A DNA stretch of 64,000 bases, taken from contig NZ_VTOW01000002.1 in assembly GCF_012184425.1 (NCBI RefSeq), forward strand, positions 620,001 to 684,000, given 5' to 3'. Origin of the DNA: Candidatus Manganitrophus noduliformans (lineage in GTDB: Bacteria > Nitrospirota > Nitrospiria > SBBL01 > Manganitrophaceae). Shown here in pieces: positions 16,193-24,066 of this stretch (its first letter is position 1; every line of letters begins with the position of its first letter). Below the pieces are notes generated by a model that saw only the letters and a list, made by a program, of their open reading frames with translations, was not told the DNA's origin and searched no databases. The translations under genes were made by a program, and so were the position numbers.

Positions 16193-17340
16193 AGACGCAA
16201 GCGTTTTCTGATTTCCCATCCCGTCCCGGCGATCTCATCGAGAATCTCGCCCTCTTCTGCCGACATCTCCGGGAGGCCGGCGTTCGGGTCGGCCCGTCGG
16301 AAGAAATCGACGCCGGCCGAGCGATCCTTCAGGCCGATCTGGCCGATCTCGACGAATTCCATCTCGCCCTCCGCTCCACCCTGGTCCGGCGTCACGCCGA
16401 CTTAGCGCCGTTCGATCGACTCTTCCGCAAATTCTGGAAGGGGGAGGAGATCGTCTCTTCCGAATCGCCTCCCCGCCCGGCGCGCCGATCCCGGCCCTCC
16501 GGAGAGGGTCCCCCCCTCTCTTGGCCCGGCGAAGAGGAGCGCTCCTCCCGATCCGAAGAGCGGCAAGAGACGGTTCAGGTCGGATCGAGCCGGGAAGCGC
16601 CGCTCCGGAAAAGGTCGTTCGAAACCCTTACCCCGGAAGAGCTCGATGAGATGGAGGCGCTCCTCGACAAGCTGGTCTGGCGGCTCGCCACACGCCGGAG
16701 CCGGCGGAGGGTCCCCGCCCATGGCGGAGAGGAGATCGATCTGCGCCGGAGCTTTCGCGCCGCGCTCTGGTATGGCGGGGAATTCATCACGCTAGCCCGC
16801 CGGACACGCCCGATCGAGCGGGCACGGCTGGTTTTCCTCTGCGACGTCAGCGGGTCGATGGACTCTTACAGCCGGTTCTTGATCCGGTTCCTCCTCTCCC
16901 TCCGACGGTTCACTGATTCGGTCGAGATCCTCGTTTTCAACACAAGCCTGACTCACCTGACGCCGCTTCTGAGGGTCCAGACGGTCGACCGTCTCCTCGA
17001 CGAGATTGCGGAAGCGGTCCCCGGCTGGTCGGGGGGGACGATGATCGGCGAATCGCTCGACGCATTTCTAACCGGATACCCGTCCTTGTTGAAGCCGGAA
17101 TCGGTGGTCGTTATCCTCAGCGATGGGCTTGACCGCGGGGAGACCGACCTGTTGGCTCATGCCATGCAAGGAATCCGGAGAAAAGCGAGAAAAATCATCT
17201 GGCTCAATCCGCTGTTGGGAGACCCCGAATACGCGCCGCTCTGCCAAGGTATGCAGGCCGCCCTCCCCTTTGTCGACCACTTCGGGGCCGCGCACAATCT
17301 TGAATCGCTGGAAACGCTGATCACCCAGCTTGGCGTCTGA
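16189..17340 (+). CDS. coxE: CoxE, von Willebrand factor A domain protein
   Basis: Protein of 383 residues in the CoxE/VWA_CoxE family. The C-terminal half is a VWA domain with an intact metal-ion adhesion site, CDVSGSMDSYSRF (D219, S221, S223). A charged, low-complexity linker occupies about residues 95-145. It is the usual partner of the MoxR ATPase and, in studied CO oxidisers, is required for inserting sulfur and copper into CoxL. The start overlaps the coxD stop (ATGA), so the pair should be made in matched amounts. Confidence 0.92.
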   Translation: MKTQAFSDFPSRPGDLIENLALFCRHLREAGVRVGPSEEIDAGRAILQADLADLDEFHLALRSTLVRRHADLAPFDRLFRKFWKGEEIVSSESPPRPARRSRPSGEGPPLSWPGEEERSSRSEERQETVQVGSSREAPLRKRSFETLTPEELDEMEALLDKLVWRLATRRSRRRVPAHGGEEIDLRRSFRAALWYGGEFITLARRTRPIERARLVFLCDVSGSMDSYSRFLIRFLLSLRRFTDSVEILVFNTSLTHLTPLLRVQTVDRLLDEIAEAVPGWSGGTMIGESLDAFLTGYPSLLKPESVVVILSDGLDRGETDLLAHAMQGIRRKARKIIWLNPLLGDPEYAPLCQGMQAALPFVDHFGAAHNLESLETLITQLGV

Positions 17341-17356
17341 TTGAAGGAGAAAGACG

Positions 17357-17944
17357 ATGGGACTCACATTCGATAAAAAATTTGAGATCAACGCGCCGAT
17401 CGAGGCGGCCTGGGCATTCCTGACCGATCCCAAACAGGTGGCCCAATGCCTCCCGGGCGCCGAGCTGACAAAACAGATCGATGCGACGACTTATGAAGGG
17501 ACCGTCTCCGCGAAGGTCGGGCCCATCATGGCGAAATACAAAGGGGAGGTCCGCCTGGAAAAACTGGACCGCGCAACCTATGAAGTGGTCGCCGTCGGCC
17601 GCGGCCAAGATGTGACGGGGAAGGGCGGGGCCGACGGAAAGATGGTCAGCCGTTTTCGAGCGATCGATCCGGGCAAGACGGAGATCTCCATCTCCTCCGA
17701 GGTCAACTTGACCGGGAAGCTGGTCCAATTCGGCCGCGGGCTCATTCAAGACGTCGCCGACCAAATCTTTCACAAATTCACCGCGGCGGTCCGCGAGCGC
17801 CTCGAAAAGCCGGCTGATGCCGCGGCGGCGGTCTCTCCTCCCTCCCCTGCGGCGCCGATCAACGCCTTCGCCCTGTTGAGCCGGGCGATCTGGCAATGGT
17901 TGCTGCGGCTCTTCGGAAAAAGGAGCGCCGATGGAAAGGGATAA
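17357..17944 (+). CDS. coxG: CoxG, SRPBCC-fold membrane-association factor
   Basis: Protein of 195 residues. The START/SRPBCC domain spans about residues 1-150 and opens with FDKKFEINAPIEAAWAFLTD; the conserved CLPGAELT follows. The C-terminal tail after a Pro/Ala-rich linker (AFALLSRAIWQWLLRLFGKR) is amphipathic and hydrophobic, as expected for attachment to the inner membrane. CoxG is reported to recruit CO dehydrogenase to the membrane, consistent with electron delivery to quinone. The gene overlaps the next one by 14 bases. Confidence 0.9.
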   Translation: MGLTFDKKFEINAPIEAAWAFLTDPKQVAQCLPGAELTKQIDATTYEGTVSAKVGPIMAKYKGEVRLEKLDRATYEVVAVGRGQDVTGKGGADGKMVSRFRAIDPGKTEISISSEVNLTGKLVQFGRGLIQDVADQIFHKFTAAVRERLEKPADAAAAVSPPSPAAPINAFALLSRAIWQWLLRLFGKRSADGKG

Positions 17945-19535
17945 TCCGAAAATCGCGGCGGTCGTCTTGGCCGCCGGCGCCTCCCAACGATTCGGCCAAT
18001 GCAAGCAGTTGATCCGGCTGAACGGCAAACCCCTTCTGCAGCATGCGCTCGATCCGGTCCTGAAAGCCGGGATGGATGAGGTGATCCTGGTCCTCGGGAC
18101 CGAGGCCGAGGCGATTCTCAAAGAGATCGATGTCGGCCGCGCCCGCGCCGTCCGGAACGACCGGCCGGAGGAGGGGATGAGCCGTTCGCTGAAGATCGCC
18201 CTGGCCGCTCTGTCCCCGGCGACGGAAGGAGCGCTCATCGTTCTGGCCGACCAGCCGTTCGTCTCCCCCGAGACGATGGCGGCCCTGGTCGACACCTTCC
18301 GCAAAACGCATCCCGCCGTGGTGATCCCTACCTACAACGGGTTCCGCGGAAACCCGGTTCTCCTTTCAAGGTCGCTCTTCGACGAGATGCAGCAGATTGA
18401 AGGGGACATCGGCTGCCGCGCCCTCTTCGGAAATCATCCCGGCCGGATCGTGAAGGTGGCGGTCGACGATCCGGGAGTGATCATCGACATCGACACTCCG
18501 GAAGATTTCGAGCGGGCGGCTGAAGGAAAACCGAAGGGGCCGTCCGAAAAGCCGAATGACCGGGCCGTCTCCGCCGTTCCGGACGACTTATCGCAGATCG
18601 AAGCCCGACTCCGCCGGATCGGAACCCCCTTCGCCCGAGCAACCGTGGTCCGGGCCGAGCGGCCGACCTCCGCCAAGCCGGGAGACAAAGCGATCATCCA
18701 GGAAGACGGCGCCCTCCACGGATGGATCGGGGGAAGCTGCGCCCGGGATACCGTGATCGAAAAAGGAATCGAGGCGATCCGCGGAGAGAAGCCCCTTTTC
18801 CTCCGGATCACCCCTCGAAAGGAGGAACCGATGGAAGGGATGGAAACGGTCCCGATGCCCTGCTATAGCGGGGGGACGATCGATCTTTTCATCGAGCCGC
18901 AACTGCCGAATCCGCCGCTGATCGTCTTGGGACGCGATCCGGTCGCCGCGGCGCTCGTCCGGCTCGGCAAGGCGATGCGATTCGACGTCACCCTGATCGA
19001 CCCTCTGGCCGATCCGAATTCGTTTCCGGCGGCCGACCGGCTGATTCATCGGCTCGACCTCCCCGCGCTCGAAATCGGAGCGCGCGCCGCGGTCATCGTC
19101 GCGACACACGGCCGGTTCGATGAAGAAGCAATCGAGCAGGCGGTCGGAACCGGCGCCGGATATATCGCCCTGGTCACAAGCAGGAAGCGGGCCGATGCGA
19201 TCTTACGGCGTTTGCGCGAGCGGGGGGTCTCTCCGGAAGCGCTGGGGCGGGTGAAGGCTCCCGCCGGTTTGAACCTCGGAGCAGAGACCGCCGAGGAGAT
19301 TGCGCTGAGCATCTTGGCTGAGATCGTTCAACTCCGGCGGGCCGAAAGAAAGGACCAACCGAAGGTCCGTCGGGAGGATAAAGTCGTCGCTAAGACCAAA
19401 GATCCAATTTGCGGGATGATGGTCAACCCGGTCGGAGCCGAATACAAATCTGAATATCAAGGAAAGTTATTTCATTTCTGCTGCGACGGGTGTAAAGCGA
19501 AGTTTGACGCCGCCCCGGCCGCCCATGCTGCGTAG
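17931..19535 (+). CDS. Three-domain fusion: MocA-like cytidylyltransferase, XdhC, YHS
   Basis: Fusion of 534 residues. Residues 1-195 are a MobA/MocA-type nucleotidyltransferase (VVLAAGASQRFGQCKQLI; ADQPFVSP; PTYNGFRGNPVL), expected to convert Mo-molybdopterin to the cytosine dinucleotide form used by CoxL. Residues about 210-290 match the XdhC/CoxI N-terminal domain (GGSCARD), and about 315-465 the XdhC Rossmann domain (LIVLGRDPVAAALVRLGKAM). Residues 490-530 are a YHS metal-binding domain (DPICGMMVNP with C494; FHFCCDGCKAKF with C517, C518 and C521). MocA and XdhC are usually separate. YHS domains occur in copper and heavy-metal proteins, and CoxL needs copper, so metal delivery is an inference worth testing. 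It starts inside coxG. Confidence 0.88.
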   Translation: MERDNPKIAAVVLAAGASQRFGQCKQLIRLNGKPLLQHALDPVLKAGMDEVILVLGTEAEAILKEIDVGRARAVRNDRPEEGMSRSLKIALAALSPATEGALIVLADQPFVSPETMAALVDTFRKTHPAVVIPTYNGFRGNPVLLSRSLFDEMQQIEGDIGCRALFGNHPGRIVKVAVDDPGVIIDIDTPEDFERAAEGKPKGPSEKPNDRAVSAVPDDLSQIEARLRRIGTPFARATVVRAERPTSAKPGDKAIIQEDGALHGWIGGSCARDTVIEKGIEAIRGEKPLFLRITPRKEEPMEGMETVPMPCYSGGTIDLFIEPQLPNPPLIVLGRDPVAAALVRLGKAMRFDVTLIDPLADPNSFPAADRLIHRLDLPALEIGARAAVIVATHGRFDEEAIEQAVGTGAGYIALVTSRKRADAILRRLRERGVSPEALGRVKAPAGLNLGAETAEEIALSILAEIVQLRRAERKDQPKVRREDKVVAKTKDPICGMMVNPVGAEYKSEYQGKLFHFCCDGCKAKFDAAPAAHAA

Positions 19536-19547
19536 AGTGAAGACCCC

Positions 19548-20114
19548 ATGAAAAACGGCGACAAGCCAATTCCTGTTTTGATCGGAGCGCACGGCGGATA
19601 CCGCGAGCTGAAGTCGTATCAAAACGCGGAGATCGTTTATGACGCCACCGTGAGGTTCTGCGACCGGTTTGTGGAGCACCGATCACGCACGCGCGACCAG
19701 ATGGTTCAGGCGGCGCGGAGCGGCAAGCAGAACATCGCCGAGGGGAGCGTGGCGTCGGGCACTTCTAGGAAAACAGAACTGAAACTGGTGAGCGTGGCGC
19801 GGGCGAGCCTCGAAGAATTGTTGCTGGACTACCAGGACTATTTAAGGCAACACGGGCTGGCCCTTTGGGCAAAGAATCACTCCACCGCGCAAGCGGTGAG
19901 AAAACTCGCTTTTGAAAAGGATAGGTCGTATAAGACCTATAGGACCTATGTCGAAAAAGAAAGTGCAGAAACTGCTGCAAACACATTGATCTGCTTGATC
20001 CACCAAACCAACTACCTGCTCGACCGGCAATTGCGACAGCTTGAAAAACAGTTTCTAAATGAAGGCGGTTTCGCAGAGCGGCTCTACCGGGCGAGAAAGA
20101 AAAGACCTTTATAG
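19548..20114 (+). CDS. Four-helix-bundle (S23-like) protein with suffix domain
   Basis: Protein of 188 residues of the four-helix-bundle family related to proteins encoded in 23S rRNA intervening sequences (SRTRDQMVQAARSGKQNIAEGS is cut here to its core, DQMVQAARSGKQNIAEGS). The C-terminal helix LIHQTNYLLDRQLRQLEKQF matches the suffix extension. The function is unknown. It sits inside the CO dehydrogenase operon between two cofactor genes, where family members are not expected, and is followed immediately by a TATAGGTCC-type palindrome. A related sequence lies inside the coding region and encodes RSYKTYRTY. This looks like an inserted cassette. Confidence 0.8.
   Translation: MKNGDKPIPVLIGAHGGYRELKSYQNAEIVYDATVRFCDRFVEHRSRTRDQMVQAARSGKQNIAEGSVASGTSRKTELKLVSVARASLEELLLDYQDYLRQHGLALWAKNHSTAQAVRKLAFEKDRSYKTYRTYVEKESAETAANTLICLIHQTNYLLDRQLRQLEKQFLNEGGFAERLYRARKKRPL
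19922..19941. repeat. Internal inverted repeat related to the downstream palindrome
   Basis: ATAGGTC and GACCTAT flank six bases inside the four-helix-bundle coding region, followed at once by AGGACCTAT. The same words make up the palindrome after the gene, so the gene and the repeats appear to belong together. Confidence 0.55.
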
Positions 20115-20142
20115 GTCCTATACGACCGATAGGACCTATAAG
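20108..20142. repeat. ATAGGTCCTAT palindrome after the four-helix-bundle gene
   Basis: ATAGGTCCTAT (20111-20121) and ATAGGACCTAT (20129-20139) are perfect reverse complements with a seven-base loop. Flanking TT and AA extend the stem to 13 pairs, with one further possible G-U pair. A further partial unit, AGACCTATAA, follows. It starts over the stop codon of the four-helix-bundle gene and ends 14 bases before the xdhC ATG, replacing any normal ribosome binding site. Confidence 0.75.
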
Positions 20143-20156
20143 ACCTATAAATTTTT

Positions 20157-21287
20157 ATGGAAACTTTTGACTTCATCGATCAACTCCGCCGCACCCGGAC
20201 CCGCGCCGCCATGGCGACGCTGATCCGGACCCGCGGGACGACCCCCCGCAAAGAAGGGACCAAAATGCTCGTCGATGAGGCGGGCCAGATCCTCGGCTCG
20301 GTGACCATCGGCGGCTGCGTCGATGCGCAGGTGATCGAGGCCGGCGGAGAGGTCCTCCGCGACGGACGGCCCCGCCTTCTGTCGCTCCGACTGGGGGATG
20401 AGGAAGCCTGGGAGATCGGCTTAACCTGCGGGGGAACCCTCGACATCCTCATCGAGCCGATCCACCCCTCCGACCCGGCAGACCCCACCGCCCGCGGATA
20501 TGATGCGGCGCGCGCAGCCGCCGAACAGGGAGGAGCGGTCTTGGCGGCCGTCATCGGTGGAGAGGGCCTGTCGATCGGGGCGCGATTCCTGATCGGCACA
20601 ACGGGAGAGGTAAAGGGTCCGGTCGATTCGGCGCTCGCCGAGGCGCTTCGCCGGGAAATCCCCGCTCGGATTGCAAATCAAGCCGTTTCCGAGACGATTC
20701 CCCTCACGTTGTCCGACGGCCGAATGATTGATCTCTTCCTCGAAACCTTCGGCGCCCCACCGACGCTGCTGATCTTCGGCGCCGGGGCGGTCGCCATCCC
20801 GCTCGCGACCTTCGGGAAGGGACTCGGCTTCCGGACCGTCCTGGTCGACGGCCGTCCCCGTTTCGCCAATCGGACACGTTTTCCGGACGCCGACGACATC
20901 CGGGTCGGGATTCCCTCGGAGATCGCCGAAGCCTTTCCGCTGAACCGGGGGGTTTGGGTCGTCCTGGTCGCCCATGATTACAAGTATGACGTGCCGGTTC
21001 TGGCGCGCGCCCTCCGGACCGATGTCCCCTACATCGGAATGCTCGGGAGCCGCCGGCGGGGACGGGCGATCCTCGACCTCCTCCGAGAAAAAGGGATCGA
21101 CGAAGGGTCGCTTCAACGGATTCGCGTCCCGATCGGCCTCGACCTCGGCGCGCAGTCGGCGGCGGAGATTGCGATCAGCATCCTGTCGGAGATCCTCGCC
21201 GTGAAGTATGGGCGTGAAGGAACCCCGTTGAGCCGACCCGCGGTTGCAACGACCTCCGGCCGCTCCGCACCGGGAGGACCCCAATGA
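20157..21287 (+). CDS. XdhC/CoxI family molybdenum-enzyme maturation factor
   Basis: Protein of 376 residues with the XdhC_CoxI N-terminal domain (TRGTTPRKEGTKMLVDEAG, GSVTIGGCVDAQVIEA, LTCGGTLDILIEP) and a C-terminal XdhC Rossmann domain (TLLIFGAGAVAIPLATFGKG, YIGMLGSRRRG). XdhC in Rhodobacter binds the molybdenum cofactor, promotes its sulfuration by a NifS-type desulfurase and inserts it. Here sufS is encoded three genes downstream. The ATG has no recognisable ribosome binding site, since repeat sequence lies directly before it. The four-base overlap with the next gene keeps the downstream genes coupled. Confidence 0.88.
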   Translation: METFDFIDQLRRTRTRAAMATLIRTRGTTPRKEGTKMLVDEAGQILGSVTIGGCVDAQVIEAGGEVLRDGRPRLLSLRLGDEEAWEIGLTCGGTLDILIEPIHPSDPADPTARGYDAARAAAEQGGAVLAAVIGGEGLSIGARFLIGTTGEVKGPVDSALAEALRREIPARIANQAVSETIPLTLSDGRMIDLFLETFGAPPTLLIFGAGAVAIPLATFGKGLGFRTVLVDGRPRFANRTRFPDADDIRVGIPSEIAEAFPLNRGVWVVLVAHDYKYDVPVLARALRTDVPYIGMLGSRRRGRAILDLLREKGIDEGSLQRIRVPIGLDLGAQSAAEIAISILSEILAVKYGREGTPLSRPAVATTSGRSAPGGPQ

Positions 21288-22312
21288 AGGCGATATTGGT
21301 CCGGCGGGAGGCGCTTCGCCCCGAGACGCTCGTTCTTCAGCGTCTCTGCCATGATCTCTCCGACTCCGAGGGGAAAATACTTTTCAGAAAGGGAGCGCCG
21401 ATTCTAGAAGCGGATCTCCCCGCCCTCCTCGCCGCCCCCTGGGAAACGCTTCACCTGGTCCAGCTGGAGCCGGGGGACCTCGATGAAATCGCGGCGGGAG
21501 AACGCCTGGCCCGCGCAATCGCCGGAACCGGGGTCGTCATCCAGGCGGGGGCGCACGGCAAGCAGACCCTCCGCGCATCGCACAAAGGGCTGCTGAAGAT
21601 CGACGCGGCGACCCTTCAAGGGATCAATGCCCTTTCGGGGATCGCCGTTTATACTCTCCTGAACGGCCAGGTCGTCTGCGGCGGAGATGTGATCGCCTAT
21701 GCGCAGATCACCCCGCTTGCCCTGCCCGACAAGACGATCGAAGCGGTGGAGCGGTGGACCCGGCCGGCGGGATGCCTCCTCTCCGTCGCCCCCTTCTTCC
21801 CCTGCTCGATCGGCCTCATCCTCTCTGAGCGAAGCGATCCGGTCGCAAGGGAGCGTTTTCTCAATGTCCTGAAAAAAAAGCTCGATTGGTTCGGCGCCAC
21901 GATACGGGAAGTCGTTGATCTCCCCCCCGATCCCGAGGTGATCCGCGTCTCGCTCGTGGACGCCGTCGCGTCGGGGGCGACGCTGATCTTGATCGCCGGC
22001 AGCAATGCCATGGACCCGCTCGACCCCTTTCTCCTCGCCTTGGAAAGGGCGGGGGCCCGGATGGAACGGATCGGGATACCGGCCCACCCGGGAACGTTGC
22101 TCTGGCTCGCCGGTTACAAGGGTGTCCCCCTGATCGGACTCCCCCGCTGCGGGCTTTTCTCACAGACAACCGTCTTTGATCTCATTCTCCCCAAACTCTT
22201 GGCGCGCGGAAGGATCTCCCCGGAGGAGATCGCCGACCTCGGCCACGGGGGGATCTTAAATCGCGACATGATGTTCCGTTTTCCCCCCTATGAGAGGGAG
22301 AGCGCGCCATGA
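21284..22312 (+). CDS. Molybdopterin-binding (MoaB/MogA-fold) protein
   Basis: Protein of 342 residues. The C-terminal half resembles the MoCF_biosynth (molybdopterin-binding) fold: ATLILIAGSNAMDPLDPFLLALERAG, GIPAHPGTLLWLAGYKGVPLIGLPRCGLFS. The N-terminal part (about 1-160) resembles regions found in such proteins next to xanthine or CO dehydrogenase genes. It probably binds or hands over the cofactor to CoxL, but it is not MoeA itself. It overlaps xdhC and sufU by four bases at each end, so it belongs to the same translational unit. Confidence 0.78.
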   Translation: MKAILVRREALRPETLVLQRLCHDLSDSEGKILFRKGAPILEADLPALLAAPWETLHLVQLEPGDLDEIAAGERLARAIAGTGVVIQAGAHGKQTLRASHKGLLKIDAATLQGINALSGIAVYTLLNGQVVCGGDVIAYAQITPLALPDKTIEAVERWTRPAGCLLSVAPFFPCSIGLILSERSDPVARERFLNVLKKKLDWFGATIREVVDLPPDPEVIRVSLVDAVASGATLILIAGSNAMDPLDPFLLALERAGARMERIGIPAHPGTLLWLAGYKGVPLIGLPRCGLFSQTTVFDLILPKLLARGRISPEEIADLGHGGILNRDMMFRFPPYERESAP

Positions 22313-22689
22313 TCGCCTACGGCGGGCGGATCTTGGAGCACTACCGCCATCCCCGAAATGCCGGATCGCTCCCAGACCCCGACATCTCTTATGAGGATGT
22401 AAATCCCCTCTGCGGAGACCGGATTCGGATCATGTTGAAGCTCGCCGCGGGAGAGACGGTGGACGCGGCGCGGTTTCGGGCCGACGGCTGCATCATCAGC
22501 CAGGCGGCCAGCTCCCTTCTCACCGAGATGGTCACCGGCCGGCGGCTCGATGAAATCGAAACGCTTGCTCCTGAAACGTTGCTGCAGGCGCTCCAATGGG
22601 AGCTTCGGCCCGCGCGGATCAAATGCGCCCTCCTCCCCTATGAGATCCTTCAAACCGGAATCAAAGAATACCGCCGAGAACACCGATGA
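22309..22689 (+). CDS. sufU: SufU-type iron-sulfur/sulfur-transfer protein
   Basis: NifU/IscU-fold protein of 126 residues with the three expected cysteines in NPLCGD, ADGCIISQAASSLL and IKCALLPY. SufU-type proteins accept persulfide sulfur from SufS through a zinc site and serve as a scaffold or relay. The position between a molybdopterin-binding protein gene and a cysteine desulfurase gene, coupled to both by ATGA overlaps, suggests a dedicated sulfur route for CO dehydrogenase rather than a general Suf operon. No sufBCD genes are in the window. Confidence 0.85.
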   Translation: MIAYGGRILEHYRHPRNAGSLPDPDISYEDVNPLCGDRIRIMLKLAAGETVDAARFRADGCIISQAASSLLTEMVTGRRLDEIETLAPETLLQALQWELRPARIKCALLPYEILQTGIKEYRREHR

Positions 22690-23921
22690 GCCTCGACGCC
22701 GAACAATTGCGGAAAGACTTTCCCCTTCTTGAGCGGACCGTTCATGGAAAACCGCTGATCTATCTGGACAACGCCGCCACGACACAAAAACCGGTCCAGG
22801 TCCTCGATGCTATCCGGGACTATTACCTCTCCTCCAATGCGAACGTTCATCGCAGCATTTACGCGCTGGGAGAAGAGGCGACCGCCCGGTATGAAGCGGC
22901 GCGGGACCGCGTGGCCCGATTCATCGACGTTCCCCGGGAAGGGGTTGTCTTCACGCGGGGAACGACCGAAGCGATCAATCTCGTCGCGCAGAGCGGGGGG
23001 AGGAGCTTTCTTCGGAAAGGCGATGAGATCTTGCTCACTGACTTGGAACATCACAGCAACCTGATCCCCTGGCAGCTTGTCGCGAAGGAGCGCGGCGCTC
23101 GGCTGCGCTTCCTCCCGGTCCGCGACGGCGCGCTTGACCTCGATCGGCTCGCCGACTGCGTCACCCGCAAGACCCGGCTGATCGCCGTGACCGCGCTTTC
23201 AAACGCCCTCGGCAGCGTGACGCCGTTGGAGCGATTCCGAGAAGCGGCCCTTTCGGTCGGGGCGCTGCTCCTTGTCGATGCCGCACAGGCGGTCGCCCAT
23301 CAGCCGATCTCCTTTGCCTCCATCGGCTGCGATTTCCTCGCCGTCTCCGGCCACAAGATGCTCGGCCCGACCGGGATCGGCGTCCTGGCCGCTCGGCCCG
23401 ATCTGTTGGAGCGGATGCCCCCTTTTTTCGGAGGGGGGGAGATGATCCGGGAGGTCTGGCCGGAGACGGCGACCTGGAACACCCTTCCCTGGAAATTCGA
23501 GGCAGGGACCCCGCACGTCGCCGGGGCGGTTGGCCTCGCCGCTGCGATCGATTATCTCGACCGGGTCGGAATGAAGGGGATCCAGGCGCACGGGGCGGCG
23601 TTGGCGGAGGAGGCCGCGGCCGGCCTCTTGAAGATTCGGGGAACGACCCTGTATGGCCCCAAGCCGGGAGAGGCCCGCGGCCCGATCGTCTCCTTTACTT
23701 GTGATGGAATCCATCCCCATGATCTCGCCGCCTCCCTCGATGAAGAGGGGATCGCCATCCGGGCCGGTCACCACTGCGCCCAGCCGCTGATGCGCCGTCT
23801 CGGAATCGCCGGGACCGCCCGCGCGAGCTTCGGCCTCTATAATACTTCGGCCGACTTAAAGATATTTCTCGAAGCGGTGACCCGGGCGGTCGATCTCTTC
23901 CGCTCCCTTCGCCGGGGCTGA
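22686..23921 (+). CDS. sufS: SufS-type cysteine desulfurase
   Basis: PLP enzyme of 411 residues that takes sulfur from cysteine as a persulfide. The PLP lysine is in SGHKMLGPTGIGVLA. The catalytic cysteine is in AGHHCAQPLMRRL, and the conserved RGTTEAINLVAQ and DLEHHSNLIPW are present. The motif and length mark a group II (SufS/CsdA) enzyme. As the last gene of the CO dehydrogenase operon it is a likely source of the bridging sulfur in the Cu-S-Mo centre or of the CoxS clusters. That role is inferred from position; the enzyme class is clear. Confidence 0.92.
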   Translation: MSLDAEQLRKDFPLLERTVHGKPLIYLDNAATTQKPVQVLDAIRDYYLSSNANVHRSIYALGEEATARYEAARDRVARFIDVPREGVVFTRGTTEAINLVAQSGGRSFLRKGDEILLTDLEHHSNLIPWQLVAKERGARLRFLPVRDGALDLDRLADCVTRKTRLIAVTALSNALGSVTPLERFREAALSVGALLLVDAAQAVAHQPISFASIGCDFLAVSGHKMLGPTGIGVLAARPDLLERMPPFFGGGEMIREVWPETATWNTLPWKFEAGTPHVAGAVGLAAAIDYLDRVGMKGIQAHGAALAEEAAAGLLKIRGTTLYGPKPGEARGPIVSFTCDGIHPHDLAASLDEEGIAIRAGHHCAQPLMRRLGIAGTARASFGLYNTSADLKIFLEAVTRAVDLFRSLRRG

Positions 23922-24008
23922 GTCACAAACCCTCAATAAATCATTCAAAACGGCTCTCACGAAGCCGATGACCGATCGGCTCTCAGGCCTTCAAAACGGA
24001 CAAATTCA

Positions 24009-24037
24009 TTGACATGGTTCTCCCGATGTTATAAGAT
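24009..24037 (+). promoter_or_regulatory. Promoter upstream of the Mrp ATPase gene
   Basis: TTGACA at 24009-24014 is followed, after 17 bases, by TAAGAT at 24032-24037. An alternative -10, TATAAG, overlaps it with a 15-base spacer. The gap before it (23922-24008) holds short direct repeats (TTCAAAACGG twice, CGGCTCTCA twice) and no clear terminator. Confidence 0.6.
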
Positions 24038-24066
24038 TCGGGCCATATTTATTCGGAGTGCCGGAA

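Noticed and set aside
19922-20142. TATAGGTC repeats as a CRISPR array
   Set aside because: The units are short, adjacent and palindromic, with no regular spacers and no cas genes; they fit gene-associated palindromes better.
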